NCBI GenBank assembly: GCA_018466975.1
Contig: CM031562.1
Coordinates: forward strand, 4,340,001 to 4,404,000
Direction: 5' to 3'
DNA from: Sparassis latifolia
Taxonomy: Eukaryota; Basidiomycota; Agaricomycetes; Polyporales; Sparassidaceae
Length of the DNA: 64,000 bases
The translations under genes were made by a program, and so were the position numbers. This document shows, piece after piece, positions 1 through 10,767 of this stretch (position 1 is the first letter of the stretch; each line of letters begins with the position of its first letter). The notes below the pieces were generated by a model. It was not told where the DNA came from and did no database searches. It was given only the letters and a program-made list of their open reading frames with translations.

Positions 1-1217
1 ACGGCAGCGTTCGAGTGCGATATCTGCCGGAGGATGTCAGCGATCATCGGGGACTGGTCAAAGTACGAGGTGGACGGGGGCGGGAAGGCCGCGGGGTGTG
101 GCGCGCTGTGTTCGGCTTTACTGGGCGCCTGTGACTGCGATGGAGCCGGGCCCATGCGCTGGCTCGCGCCGCGCTCGTTCTTCGGAGGAGTCGCGACGGG
201 AACTCGGGGTGCGTGCAGGGGGAGTGAGGCCGACTTGGGGAGTGGTGGGGGTGTCGTACTCCGAGGGGCGTTATTTGTCGCGCGCTGTGCGGATCGTTCC
301 GAGCCTCTAGATTTCTGGGACACATCTTGGCTATTCGGCAGTGCACATAGGGAGGGGGTAGAGAACGGAAGACCTGGGATAGAGCACTATTGAGTGTCCG
401 AGTATTGCTTCATCGTGAGGCGCTCACCATCGTACCCCTGGAGACTATCAAGCGCCTTGAGATCGAGGATACCGGAGCTGCACCGCTCTGCGTCCTTGAT
501 GTGGTCGAGGGCGTCGTTGCACCGGGGCGGGATAGTGCCGCCGCGCCACCACTTGCCGAATATGCCAATAAACCATGAGTCAGACACCATCGGCCCGAGG
601 CCCTCATTCCGCAAGATGTGGGGCTGCGAGCGAGCAGGGGGAGAGACCGCGGCGATGGTGAGGATCCCGAAGCTGCGGAAGACGTGCTTGGGGGTGCGCA
701 GGGAGACCGAGGCGCGCTTGACGAAGTGAAACGGCGAGTTGGTGTCAGAGTGAGGGCCGGGTTTGTGAGAAGCCGGATGGGTTCGACGAGCGAGACTGTA
801 GTGCACACCAGAGTCCTCCCTCTCCGCGTGTTCGTCCTGGGCATTGTCGTCGAGGCGGCTGAGATGCTGGCGGAAGGACTGCTCGGTGAGATAGGTACGA
901 AATGACGTTTCCGATGGATTCGTGAGACAGGCTGGCGGGGATATTAGTATACGGGACGCACGGAGTAGGTAAAGTGAAACAATGAAAGAGAGCAGGTGAT
1001 AATGCAAGGAAATGGTGGGGAAGGGGGGGACCGAGGAAGATGAATAATAGAATATGACGCACCCAGGACCAGCAGGATGATGGTAAACACGGTGGCGAAG
1101 AACATGGAGCGCAAGTCGAGCTTGCGGAGGAGGAGACCCATGTTGATGGCGGTGTGGCTGGAGCGGAAGACCATGGCGGTCAAGCCGCCGAAGACCATGG
1201 TGAGGAAGAGGAGGAAT
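1..1217 (-). CDS. Uncharacterised membrane-anchored protein, 3' end outside window
   Basis: I do not recognise the family. Three exons join in frame: 1217-1063, 931-428 and 373-1, with GT-AG introns at 932-1062 and 374-427. The 1063-1217 exon encodes two hydrophobic segments around a basic patch (FLLFLTMVFGGLTAMVF and RSMFFATVFTIILLVLG). The middle exon is hydrophilic and includes SETSFRTYLTEQSFRQHLSRL and a Trp-rich patch (SWFIGIFGKWWRGG). The last exon is Pro/Ser/Ala-rich and is still open at position 1, ending in a helical stretch (SYFDQSPMIADILRQIS). The true start is unresolved; an upstream exon is likely, because a possible acceptor (CAG) lies just before the first hydrophobic stretch. 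The family is unknown, but the spliced frame is long and consistent, so I think the gene is real. Confidence 0.5.
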
Positions 1218-1419
1218 CGCCGCCTCTCCTCTGCCCGGGGGCGAGACTGAGTGCTGCTGGCTGGGGTTGAGCTGTGGGTGTGGAGATTGCCCGACACTGT
1301 TGCGTGGGCCGCGCGGGGCGCGTCCCTTCGATGGTGGATGGTGAGAGGATGTGGAGAGGTCAAGGGAAGGGAAGGGGAGACAGACGACCGAAAAAGAGGA
1401 GAAAACGACTGCGATGCGT

Positions 1420-2953
1420 TCACCGCCGCACCGTCTGCTGACCAAATCCAGCCATCAACCAAACTCCGCTCCGGTACCGCCACCCGCCGCCCGCGCATTT
1501 CTCGGCCCCGGCCGACTCTTTTCATTCTCAGAATCAATCATTCCATCGCCTCCGCCATCGATTCTTGTGCTGCCAGGCCTCGCTAGACGTCCTTCTCGCG
1601 CAGACGCCCCAGTTCCCGTGCTCACTCCACTTATCTTTCCCCGCCATGGGCTCAGCCTTCTCTTGCCACTCCGACCCGCCACTCGTCCACGCACATTGCC
1701 GCAGATCTACACCTGCTTCGGCCGCCGGGACCGACGCGGATCCTCCAGCCATTCCAACACGCTGCTGGATGGCTGCATTGCTACTCTCTCGCTGCCAGCC
1801 GAACCCTCGCCCTCGCATATCGCGTCTTCTGTACCCAGCGTGGTCCCCGCTCTGCTCACACGACCCATCCAGATGGCCTCAACTCCTCACGATCCTCGGA
1901 GTGAGCTTATCCGCATCACTTGACACACAGCACCGCTAGGACGCGGACTGCCAAACTCGCCTTGCATCTCAGCTTCGTGATAACTCTACTTGCTCGACCA
2001 TGCCATACTTACAGGTGTTCTATCTCGCCGTCCGGATCATACGTGCGTCTTTTATCGCAATTCAATCTTCCGCATCTGTCTCATCTGCAACTGCTGTTTT
2101 GACCATTGTTGCGTGTTCTGACGACACGCGTCGTGCTGTTGGTCTCTAGGATCTCTGCGGCTGTACAGTATCAGCGCTCGCGATGCTCCTCGATCTCATG
2201 TGCGGTCGGTTTCTCGACTAGTTTGACGCGGTGTATGCACGTCATAATCGTCCCCACTCCCGATACCGCTCGCGCATTAATAAGTCGTGGCCCCCTCAAG
2301 GCGCGAGTGCGTCAACATTCCGACCCAGGAGGGCCGCATCGTTGCACTCAATCCAGAACAACATAACTGTCACCTCAGGCCCGCTGCCGGCGCGTACATC
2401 GTCCCATCCTCACTAGGCATTCGAGGCGCTCTGGTCAAAACTCGGAAGAGAAACAATGTATCCGCCCTTCATTCCATTTCGTCAAACCGATGTCGCGGTT
2501 CCGATTCTAATTCCTGCGGCATTTTGGCGGCATAGTGTATGCGCCTGCGGATCTTCGTTATCAATGTGCAGATCCTGCCTTTATATGCGTGTACGCGCAC
2601 GCCGCACGGCTTGTCTAGATGTCTTGGTGCTGCGCTGCCGATTTCAGCCTTCCTGTGCGTCGCCTAGAGCTTTAGGGCTCGTTTGTCTGGGTCTCATCCA
2701 CCACCCTGCGGGTAGCTGTATGCGGTGTGTCGCTGCAGTAGGGAGAGTAGAGCCGCAGTAGAGCATCTGCTGTACAATTTTACGTCACACACCAGTTATC
2801 CCTTCAATCGATCTACTTGCTGCTTGCGTGTACCACCTCTGCAATTACTCGGTGTGATCCAGCGAAGTGGGGATGGCGTGCAACAATACAATGAGATTAG
2901 CTCTATACGACTAAATAAGATGCACCGGCTCACGCAGCCGGACCACGGCTGCC
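1420..2953. other. Intergenic stretch with no supported gene
   Basis: Only short overlapping open frames of 60-190 codons occur here, on both strands, in GC-rich sequence. Their translations are Pro/Arg/Ser-rich and show no recognisable domain, and no set of splice sites joins them into a family-like protein. It probably contains the 5' region of the leftward gene at 1-1217 and sequence downstream of PAM16. Small genes or noncoding RNAs cannot be excluded. Confidence 0.4.
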
Positions 2954-3648
2954 CTAGCTATGATGGCGGCGGCGGCGGAGGTTCGACGACGGCGGTGGTG
3001 GAGGTGGGGGCGTGGGGTGCTCCCCCGTGCTCGCCTCTGCCTGCAGCCGCTGCAGCGCGCGGACGACCTTGGACTGGAGATAATGCGAGTGCGCGGGCCC
3101 GGGCTGTGCGCGACCCGTGCCCGAGCCTGGGGGTTTTGGCGGGAGGGGCGGGGGAGTTCGCCCTGAAGAGGTGCTCGTAGCGCTAGCACGCACGCGTCAG
3201 CACGCAGGAGAAAACACCGGGGAGGAAGGGGCGGGACAGGGCGGGGCGTGACGCACCTGGTGCAGCAGCTCCGCGGGGTCGTCCTTCTTCACGTTGAGGA
3301 TGAGGCGCGCCTCGTCGAGCGCCATGCGGTGCTCGCGCGTGAGGCGGTCCGTGTGCGAGCCCGAGGTCGCGTTCTGCACGCCCGCGGCGTCGCCCCCGAG
3401 CGCGGCCTGTGGTCGGTGCTTCGCGTCTGGCGTGCCGCGCAGCAGCGGTCAGTACGCCCCGGGCGTCATGTGTGAAGTGCGGGGGGTGGACGCACTTTGG
3501 ATCGCCTGCCTGCCCGCTGCGACGAACGCCTTTCCCAGGATCTGCGCGCCCGCGATCGCTATCTGCACAATAATTTTGGGGGACGACTGCCGTGCACACC
3601 GTCAGCGCCTGGTTTAGCATCATTGGGAGAGACACGAGTACTGACCAT
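2954..3648 (-). CDS. PAM16: PAM16/TIM16, TIM23 presequence translocase motor subunit
   Basis: J-like co-chaperone that binds PAM18 at the matrix side of TIM23 and restrains it. Exons: 3648-3646 (the ATG alone), 3586-3496, 3426-3257 and 3182-2954, with GT-AG introns of 59, 69 and 74 nt. The product begins MSSPKIIVQIAIAGAQILGK, the membrane/anchor helix typical of the family. It continues with the J-like core MALDEARLILNVKKDDPAEL and RYEHLFRAN, then SHYLQSKVVRALQRLQAE and a Pro-rich tail. Oddity: the segment from RYEHLFRANSP and the segment from SHYLQSK lie in frames one base apart inside one 229-nt exon, with no usable intron between them. The surplus base lies near the AAAACCCCC run at about 3130. 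A sequencing error or a real frameshift is possible. The gene is divergent from RPA43 across 210 bp. Confidence 0.85.
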
Positions 3649-3858
3649 GGGAGCACCGGCGCACGATGAGCGAGCGCAGGATGCTGGCCGTGGACGCAGA
3701 GGAGACGCGCGCGGGCACGGCACGTGCCCACCGTCAAAATTTCCTCCCGCGACACCGTCATTGCATGAAGAACGGCATTCTGATATCTGTCTCGTCCAGT
3801 ATTTCTACACTAGTTACTCTGGGCAGGAACTCGCCCCTGCTCACTCACTTCCTCACTT
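3649..3858. promoter_or_regulatory. Shared divergent promoter region PAM16 / RPA43
   Basis: These 210 bp separate the two divergent start codons, so the interval must hold both upstream regions. I see no convincing TATA box. The call rests on gene arrangement alone. Confidence 0.4.
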
Positions 3859-5199
3859 ATGTCGCAGCCGCACGACAAAAAGGCAAAAAAGCGCAAGCAC
3901 GCCCTCGCCGAAATCGGCGCGGACGAGGTGCCCCCGACGCCCGCGAAGAAGGCGAAGAAGGACAAGGACAAACACAGGGCGGGCGCGGAACACATGCACA
4001 CGCACGCGCACAAGGGAAAGGGCAAGGCGCGCGCGGACGCGAACGGCGAGTTCCGCGTCGTGCAGGCGTCGCTCGCGGTCTCCGTGCCCCCCGTGTTCGC
4101 CAGCAACCTCGCCGGGGGCGTCGAGGAGCTGCTCGACTCGATGCTCATGAGGTACGCGCCGCTTCCCCCTCCTCCGTGCGCAGGCCCCGGCGAACTGATC
4201 GCGGAGGCGCTCTCCCTGCGATTGATAGGTACATTCCCGCACTGCACGGCGTCGTGCTCGCGCACGACAGCCTGCGGTTCCTCGACAGGACGGCGACGAT
4301 CAAGGCGGACTGCCCGTTCGCAAACTGCCGCGTCGGGTTCGACGCGACGGTGTGGAGCCCGCGCGTGGGCATGAAGCTCGGTGCGCGCTCACGCTGGCTG
4401 CTTGCTCTGACGGCGTGCTGTACTCATCCATGCCACGTACAGTGGGGAAGGTGAATCTGTGCTCGCCGGACCACGTCTCGCTGCTCATACACCGCACGTT
4501 CAACGCGTCCATACCGCGCCATCATATATCCACGGACGAATGGGAGTTCGAGTACGGCCCCGCAGAAAACGACCCCGAGTTTGGACCCCAGGTCGCGGCG
4601 GAGAACGATGCGGACGGTACGCCAAAGAAGGGCGCAGACGATGAGAAGGCGGCAGGCGTGGATCGGGGCGGGCGATGGGTGCACAAAATTACCGGTGCCA
4701 AGCTAGGAGGAGAGGATGGATCTCTGGAGTTCACGGTCGTTGGGTGCGTCCTCTGTCTCAATTTTCGTATATTTTGACGGTGCTCATCCACTACAGATTG
4801 ACCGTCGCGAACCAGATGCTCTCGCTCGTGGGGTCGATCCAGCCCGACCCATTTTCGCCCGAACACGTTCCCGTACATACGGCGGCTGCATCGGAGTCAC
4901 GGGAGAAAGCAGCTCCCTCGAATATTGCGGACGAGCCTGAACCGCTTGCGGTTGACGGCGACTCCCCAGACATCGCTATGGACGGGGAAGACGAGGAGGA
5001 AGAGGACACGTTCGAGATGCTGGGGCGGCTCGCGGACGAAGCGGCTGCACAGGAAAAGGAGCAGAGAGCGAAGGAAGAGGAAGCCGCTAGGAAGGAGAAA
5101 AGGCGCAAACGGAAGGAAGCAAAGTCAGTGCAGGGCCAGGACGGTGCTGCCAGCGATGTGCCCGAGGTGAAGAAGGCAAAAAAGAAAAAGAAAAGCTAG
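3859..5199 (+). CDS. RPA43: DNA-directed RNA polymerase I subunit RPA43
   Basis: RPA43 is half of the Pol I stalk and contacts the initiation factor Rrn3; it acts in the nucleolus. Four exons, 3859-4151, 4229-4380, 4443-4743 and 4797-5199, give a frame-consistent 382-residue product. The N-terminus is Lys-rich. The conserved stalk domain follows: VVQASLAVSVPPVFA, a helix ending in LLDSMLMRY, then the domain end LHGVVLAHDSLRFLD. An OB-fold region contains CPFANCRVGFDATVWSP, VGKVNLCSPDHVSLLIH and FNASIPRHHI. The C-terminus is a charged Glu/Lys tail ending in a Lys-rich stretch, typical of nucleolar Pol I subunits. Introns are 53-77 nt. It is divergent from PAM16 and convergent with ELL. I see no frame defect. 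Confidence 0.87.
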
Positions 5200-6096
5200 C
5201 GAGATCGAGTTTGTTGTATTTTTTTCCGTCATCACGTATTGCCCTGCTGCATCGCTCCCCCCACGTATACGGTTTTCGGCTATCGTATCGGTCCTCGGAC
5301 GCTCAGGCCAGTCTCCCAAAGGCAGACTGACACTCTGCTTCAACCTTCGTTCCTCAGGATATCCGGCTCAGGCAGTTCTTACTCAGTTGCCTGATAGGGT
5401 GTGGCTAGCGCTTACAGCCAGGATCCTCAAGCTTAGGTGCAATCAACATGAGAATGTCTCTGACTGTTAGAATCTTTGCCAGTGATGTGCAATCTTTCGT
5501 ATCCCTGTTGTTTAAATCAAATTTTGCAGGATCCTTGCAGACCAAGGTCAAGGTTTTACACGCCGTGAGCGATGAGTCTGGGATTTTCCTGTCAATGTAT
5601 TATGGCGAAACTCAGAGTCTGAGGCAGACATTCATGCAGCATTTAGCAGTTTTCCGCGCGTCGGCGCACGAAATTGATCCTCCCCAAGATCAACGTGGTT
5701 AGTTATCTCAGAAGAGAAATCTGCAAGTCGCCTCCACGACCGCGTGCCTCAGGCTGTCTCACCAGGTTCCTACATTGCCACTGGAGATCTCAAGACAAAT
5801 TTCTTGAGCTTGCTTTCACGGGTGAGTGGGCTCTAACTTCGAATACAAGCAGAGGCCCATTTTCATTAGCATTTGCGTCACAACTTGTGCTGGTCTTACA
5901 TTCTGCATGGCAGCCGCGCTTCCAAGGTTCGTATGTCAACGTCGGCACTTCAGGCTTCAGTTATTATGGAGTATGTACTTGCTGGTATCTTCGTCAGACT
6001 CGAGTCTATTAATCCCACCATCTCTAAAAATACAACAAGGGTCGCGAACCTGATCCGAGAGCGTCCTCTGATCGCCACTACCACAATAACTGACGT
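5200..6096. other. Convergent intergenic region RPA43 / ELL
   Basis: About 900 bp between two gene 3' ends. The longest open frames (112 codons from 5674, 84 codons from 5448) show no domain I recognise. A short repeat with a relative near 57.3 kb lies at 5305-5372. Some intron-like acceptors are present (for example TTTGCAG near 5530), so an unannotated transcript is possible but unsupported. Confidence 0.4.
5305..5372. repeat. Short interspersed repeat, copy A
   Basis: The stretch CAGTCTCCCAAAGGCAGA followed by GACACTCTGCTTCAACC and GGATATCCG closely matches a stretch at about 57,335-57,408 in the same orientation, with a few substitutions and small indels. The full element boundaries are not clear. 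Confidence 0.6.
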
Positions 6097-8660
6097 CTAC
6101 GCTGCTGGCGTCTTGTTGGCTGCAAGCTCCTCGAGTCGCTGCTCCACAGCCTTCACCTCCTTCTCTACCAGATCAAACTCTGCCACGAAATCCTTGGACG
6201 TAAGGGGATCCACGGGCACGGTGTTATCGTCGGGACCAGACGCGGTGTTCTCTGACAGAGCGTTGAGCAATTCTCGTATCCTCTCCCTCATGAGACTCTT
6301 CAAGTTGTGCATCCACATGTAGCGGATGTATATTTCGTTATAATACGACTGAAGGCGCTCGCTGTCTTGGGGTAGCGGGCGCAGAAGGCTGAGGCGACGG
6401 AACTTCAGCATCGCCTTGTCCAGAGTCGGGGGATCTTCACTCTCGTCCTCAGAAGAGGTGTATATGGGCGACCGCCGACGGAGTTTAGAGGAGCCACGGG
6501 CACGCTTGTGCTCGCTGTGTTTCTGAGACGACGATGACGCCACGGGAGCTGTCCTCTCGCTGGTTGAAGGGCGGGATGGGGGTATCAGCGACTGTGCCCG
6601 GGGTAAAGGAGGTTGGGGCGATGCCTCTTTCTTAACTTTAATGCGAGGAGGAGGGAGGGGAGAACCATCGCGTTTTGCGGGCCTCTTGAATGCCGCTTCA
6701 CCGTTCTTGCCTCTGGCACTCTCTCTATCACTCTCCTTGTCTCGCCCCCTTTCAGCCTTGGTTTCCCTTTTTGGCTCGGTCTTGCGCTTCTTGGGTATCG
6801 CGCCAACGGCGGAGCCGCGCTCCGGGTATTCAGGATCCTGGTCATCATCTATAACTTTCTTTCGTTTCTTCCCAGTAGCCTGTACTGCGGGCGAGTCTCT
6901 TTCGCGGTCTCGCTCGCGCATCGCCTCCCGTTCTCGTGCTCGGTCACGTTCCCGGGGGCGTTCTCTATCCTGCTCTGGCTCTTTCCTCTTCTTCTGCGCG
7001 CCAGGGTTCGCAGACCCTGACGGTACGGGAGCATCCTTGGCGTCTCTCTTGCCCTCCCGGACATCGACGAGTTTGGTCTTCTTCGGAGGTTGTGGCACCG
7101 TTGGCGACGCCAGCGCAGGGGGAGTCACGCTCGAGCTCCCCGCCGTTGCCTTGAATCCGGAACCTGGCAAGCGACGTGCTGCAAGCCGCGCCAAAGGGGC
7201 ATCCCCAGAAGAGCCCGACGAATCGGCAGCCTTCTCCTCCTTCGCCTTGCGTTTGCCCATCACCTCTCTGGATGGTCGGACACCCTCGTCCTTCGCGACG
7301 ATCACGTTGGACGCGGTGCGCTTCTTCGCGCCGTCCGCTGGCTTTATTTTCTTCGACTTCACGTCTTTCGACATGATGCCGATCCGCGCCTCAGGCTTCG
7401 TGCCCTCCGGCGTGGCGGCTGACGACCCATTTCGCGAGTAGACAGTGGGCGTGGAGTCCCTGCTGCGAGGCCACATGGGATCCCAACGAGGGTCCGTTTC
7501 TGGGATATCCAACTGTCGCAACGCAGCCCGAGCCTGGGTTGCTAGCTCCTCTCGCTCGGCTGTCTGAAGACGCCCCCAGTCAAAAGGCCGAACCTCGATC
7601 CATGATGTTGTTTTGAGCCTCCACGTCGGACCAGAACTTCTATTGGCACCCCTAGGAAGTGGGGCGCGCTCCGCGACCTGAAGATAAAGTGCACGATAAG
7701 CAGGGTATTCGGAAAAGCGCAAGGTAATCAGAACCACCTCCTCTAAGATACGGAAAAGATCTTCTCGGGCTGCAGCACTGTAGTTTTTGCCAACCATATT
7801 GAGAATCTGATCCGATGTACGATCATTGGTGGCCACACAATGAATGATGCGTGAGCGCGTAGACTTCAGAGGATCTTCGCGCGGAGGGCGTGGCGATGCT
7901 CCTCTCGTCGATGGAACAGTATGGGGAGATGCGACCCTTGTAGCTGGCACAGTGCGTGGAGATGCTGCCTGCGCAGACAGGCCTGGGCGGGGAGATGCGA
8001 CGCGTGTAGATGGACCGGGACGTGAAGAGGCCACACCCGTTGCAGGAGACGACACTCGTGTCGACTGCGAAGTGACTGGCGCAGACAGATTACGGTGGCC
8101 GTCGACGAGGTGTGGCGGCTTCCGCAGCATCTGCGGTGGCTCCTTGCGCTTCTTCGGTTTTGGCATATCTGGCGGGACTTCGAGCAAGATAGTCTTGCGC
8201 TCCGTGCGCTGCTTCTCCGCCATGAGCGTGCTCTCACGAATCTTCTCATGGACCTTGTTCCCGAGCTGAGGATTGATAGAGCCCTTTCCCGTGACATTGG
8301 CGTAGAGTTTTAGCGGGGTCGTCGGCTTGGAGTGGGTAGATTTAGAATTGGGCGCTGTCCGCAGGAAGAGCTCGTTCGGACAGTCCTCCTTCAGCAGGCG
8401 CATGGGAAAGAACACGCCGCCGATGTATAGTCCCTGCACACACAGTCAGCCAGGCCATCTCAAAGCGACGAGAAGAGATGAAACCTCACCGGATTCGCAC
8501 CGAGCTCGATCTCCACCTCGGGCTGCTTGGGATAGCCCTCCAGAGCCTCGAGAGTCTCTTGCGACATGCGGAGGAGCATGGCTTGCCGCGGTTTAGAGTA
8601 GGTGGCTTCCCCTGGGCGAGGACATTGGAGCGACAAAGTGCCGCTTTCGGGGAGTGGCAT
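6097..8660 (-). CDS. ELL: RNA polymerase II elongation factor ELL
   Basis: ELL suppresses pausing by elongating Pol II and works in super/little elongation complexes. Exons 8660-8490 and 8433-6097 (intron 56 nt) give 835 residues. The N-terminus (MPLPESGTLSLQCPRPGEAT, then MLLRMSQETLEALEG, then GLYIGGVFFPMRLL) fits the ELL N-terminal domain. The middle is a long disordered region rich in Lys/Glu/Arg and Ser/Pro, including imperfect repeats of about 11 residues of the type VASPRPGPSTR (about 7870-8060). The C-terminus has a helical region (ERLQSYYNEIYIRYMWMHNL, LVEKEVKAVEQRLEEL) where ELL proteins carry the occludin-homology domain. Identification rests mainly on the N-terminal domain; the C-terminal assignment is inference. 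The gene runs toward RPA43. Confidence 0.75.
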
Positions 8661-9127
8661 GATGGCCTGATGTTATCCAGAGGACGCTTTAACACGACGA
8701 GTCGGAGTGTACTCCGAACAGGTTTTTGAGAGTAAGAGTGTAGTCCAGGCGAGCAGGAGGCGGTGTGGCCGCTATGCGGCCGAAGATTGAGGATCGTCGT
8801 GGTGGTGAAAAGAGGATAAGGGCGTTTACATGGCAGCAGACATGTTTGAAGTCTCTTTGTGCGCCGCCACAAGCTTGACGCCACCCGAGATCATATCCCA
8901 CGTGCCAGAGCCCATTATGTCTTGTTCGCGGAATTTCAACTCTTTCTACCTTTGCTTCCGTGCCTTGCTACAGGGGAGCACACCCAGCAACCACAAAAAC
9001 ATAGATTGGCATCGCTCAGGTAGAACATTAGGAGAACAAGATAACAACAGAGACACCAGCTTTACTTTACAATAATCATTTGAGCTACAGAAGCTCCCCA
9101 GCATCGCTCGATCCGGTCATCTTTTGT
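8661..9127. other. Intergenic, upstream of ELL and downstream of the Bax-inhibitor gene
   Basis: Both flanking genes run leftward, so this 467-bp stretch should hold the ELL promoter and the 3' region of the Bax-inhibitor gene. I see no further gene; open frames here are short and overlap the ELL exon on other frames. Confidence 0.4.
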
Positions 9128-10491
9128 TCAGCGATCTTGCGAGTCGTTGAGGAGACGCAGGATATTGATAACTACGGACATTTGTCAGCCATGGATAACT
9201 TGATGTCCCTGAGCGAATGAATTACTCACAGAGATTGATGAAGCTGTTATGGAGGTACAAGAACAGATCAGCCTGCGATGTAACATAGCGAAGTGATTGA
9301 TACGCACTCAAGGTAGAGGCTGATAGCAGCCAGGATATACTCATCTGGCGACAATCTCTTCGTGATGATATAGGTGTCGTAGACAACATAGCCGCTGAAA
9401 AGAAGGCAACCCCCCGCAGCGAAGATAAGATCTGTCGTTCTGCCGAAAGGCAAGAAGATCGAAACAAATCCAGTCATCACTGTACAGTAATATTAAAACT
9501 ACATGGCAGCGACAGGACTGAATATGAGACATACCCATGGCGATTAGCCCGGCAAACAGCCAAGAGCCCATTCCAGAGAAGTCATACTGTGGTAGTCAGT
9601 GAATACCTGTGAGGAACATCTCGACTACGTTATGGACGCACTTTGGATTGGAAGGTAAACAGAGTCAAGCCAAGGAAGACGCCAAGTGTGATCAGCCTTG
9701 AACCAATGGAGTTAGATCACTCCTTAGACTCATGATGCTTATACTCACAATGCCTGAAGGACGATCACGTTGTCAAAGAATGCGACCGTGACACCGAGCG
9801 TGAAAGCCTCGAAAAGGGTGAACAGCGAGAGGAGCGCCAAATTCAGGGGGTGGCTGTGACGCTTCCAGTAAAGCACGCCCAGGTTAATGAACGTTCCAAT
9901 GAGTGGAACATAGAAGGCCCAGGTGCTACCCAATGTTTATGAGTATGGATGTCATGAAGCTGCGCTCAAAGATGGCACTCACTGAGTCTGAACCCAGATA
10001 ACGGCATTTGGCGAATGCGAAACAGCGCCACCTACGATGCAAGTCGCGAGCTGTTAAAACGGCAAGTTAGCGGCTAGAGCTGAGGTGGTTGAGTGGGAGC
10101 GTACGATTTGGCAAACTAATCGAAGAAATCAGTACGGCACCTAAGAGGATTGCGTTGGTCTACTCACAGAGGATTGTGTACACCTTGCGCACGAATGCAT
10201 TCCTGATCTCGAGCGAACTCTCCGATACAGACGTTCCATACTGACCATACCTGTCAGCCATAGTCCTGCTCTAGTGAACTTGACGCATACCTTGAAATCA
10301 TCTGGAACATCGCCGAACGCTGGCTGGTTGTAGATGGCTCCCGGACCACTGCTGGGTCCTGCCTGCGCACTGCGGGGGCTCCCGAGTAAGGGTTCAGTGG
10401 CATCATCCTCGGCGCGAACAGTGGAGAGCTTCTGGGCAGCGAATGCGCCTTGGTAGGCGGGAGGTGCAGTGGTATAATTGTTCGTGCTCAT
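9128..10491 (-). CDS. Bax inhibitor-1 / Lifeguard (TMBIM) family membrane protein
   Basis: Multi-pass protein of ER/Golgi/vacuole membranes; the family acts as calcium leak channels and cell-death modulators. Ten exons join into exactly 288 residues: 10491-10291, 10240-10168, 10115-10105 (11 nt), 10050-9983, 9925-9749, 9696-9642, 9586-9535, 9479-9308, 9243-9230 (14 nt) and 9171-9128. A soluble N-terminus of about 67 residues, Pro/Ala-rich, precedes RNAFVRKVYTILFCQILATC. Hydrophobic segments follow, with family motifs HPLNLALLSLFTLFEAFTLG, DLIFAAGGCLLFSGYVVYDT and the C-terminal FINLFINILRLLNDSQDR. The arrangement fits the Lifeguard-4/fungal BXI1 branch. The two microexons are needed to keep frame and motif. 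Divergent from the MFS gene. Confidence 0.87.
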
Positions 10492-10767
10492 GATTGTTGT
10501 TGGCAGAGATGGGCGGAAGCTTTCGCGGCCGAGACACAGCTGCGTATGTCATAGCCGCTCACGTGACTTATGTTATCTGTGCTTCCAAATGCAAACCCTT
10601 GCGGTCCAAGTCCTCGCGGCGGCCGCTCTAGTGACCAGCCCGAATGTTATTCGCCATCTGTGGCTGCGAGCACGTAAGTGTGCGGTATACATAGCGGCGG
10701 TGCAGATGGCGACCACAACCCCTGTGTTGCCTCCTTCTCCTGAACATATCCTCTCGACGCCCTCGAG
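10492..10767. promoter_or_regulatory. Shared divergent promoter region TMBIM / MFS
   Basis: 276 bp between two divergent start codons. It contains a GC-rich patch (GCGGCGGCCGCTC, about 10617). No specific factor site is claimed; the call is by arrangement. Confidence 0.35.

Noticed and set aside
387..1445. A 352-codon minus-strand open frame taken as one exon
   Set aside because: It runs through two introns; the conserved-looking text switches frames exactly at GT-AG sites, so only 428-931 is a real exon of it.
2287..2535. Open frame with VNIPTQEGRIVALNPEQ considered as a gene exon
   Set aside because: No neighbouring exon in frame, no family match, GC-rich region where chance frames are common.
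5448..5702. An 84-codon frame starting MRMSLTVRIFASDVQ, considered as a checkpoint-clamp (HUS1/RAD1) fragment
   Set aside because: Only a vague resemblance in the first strand; nothing downstream supports it.
6641..7441. A 266-codon plus-strand open frame opposite ELL
   Set aside because: Antisense shadow of the low-complexity Lys/Glu/Arg region; translation is Ser/Arg-rich with no domain.
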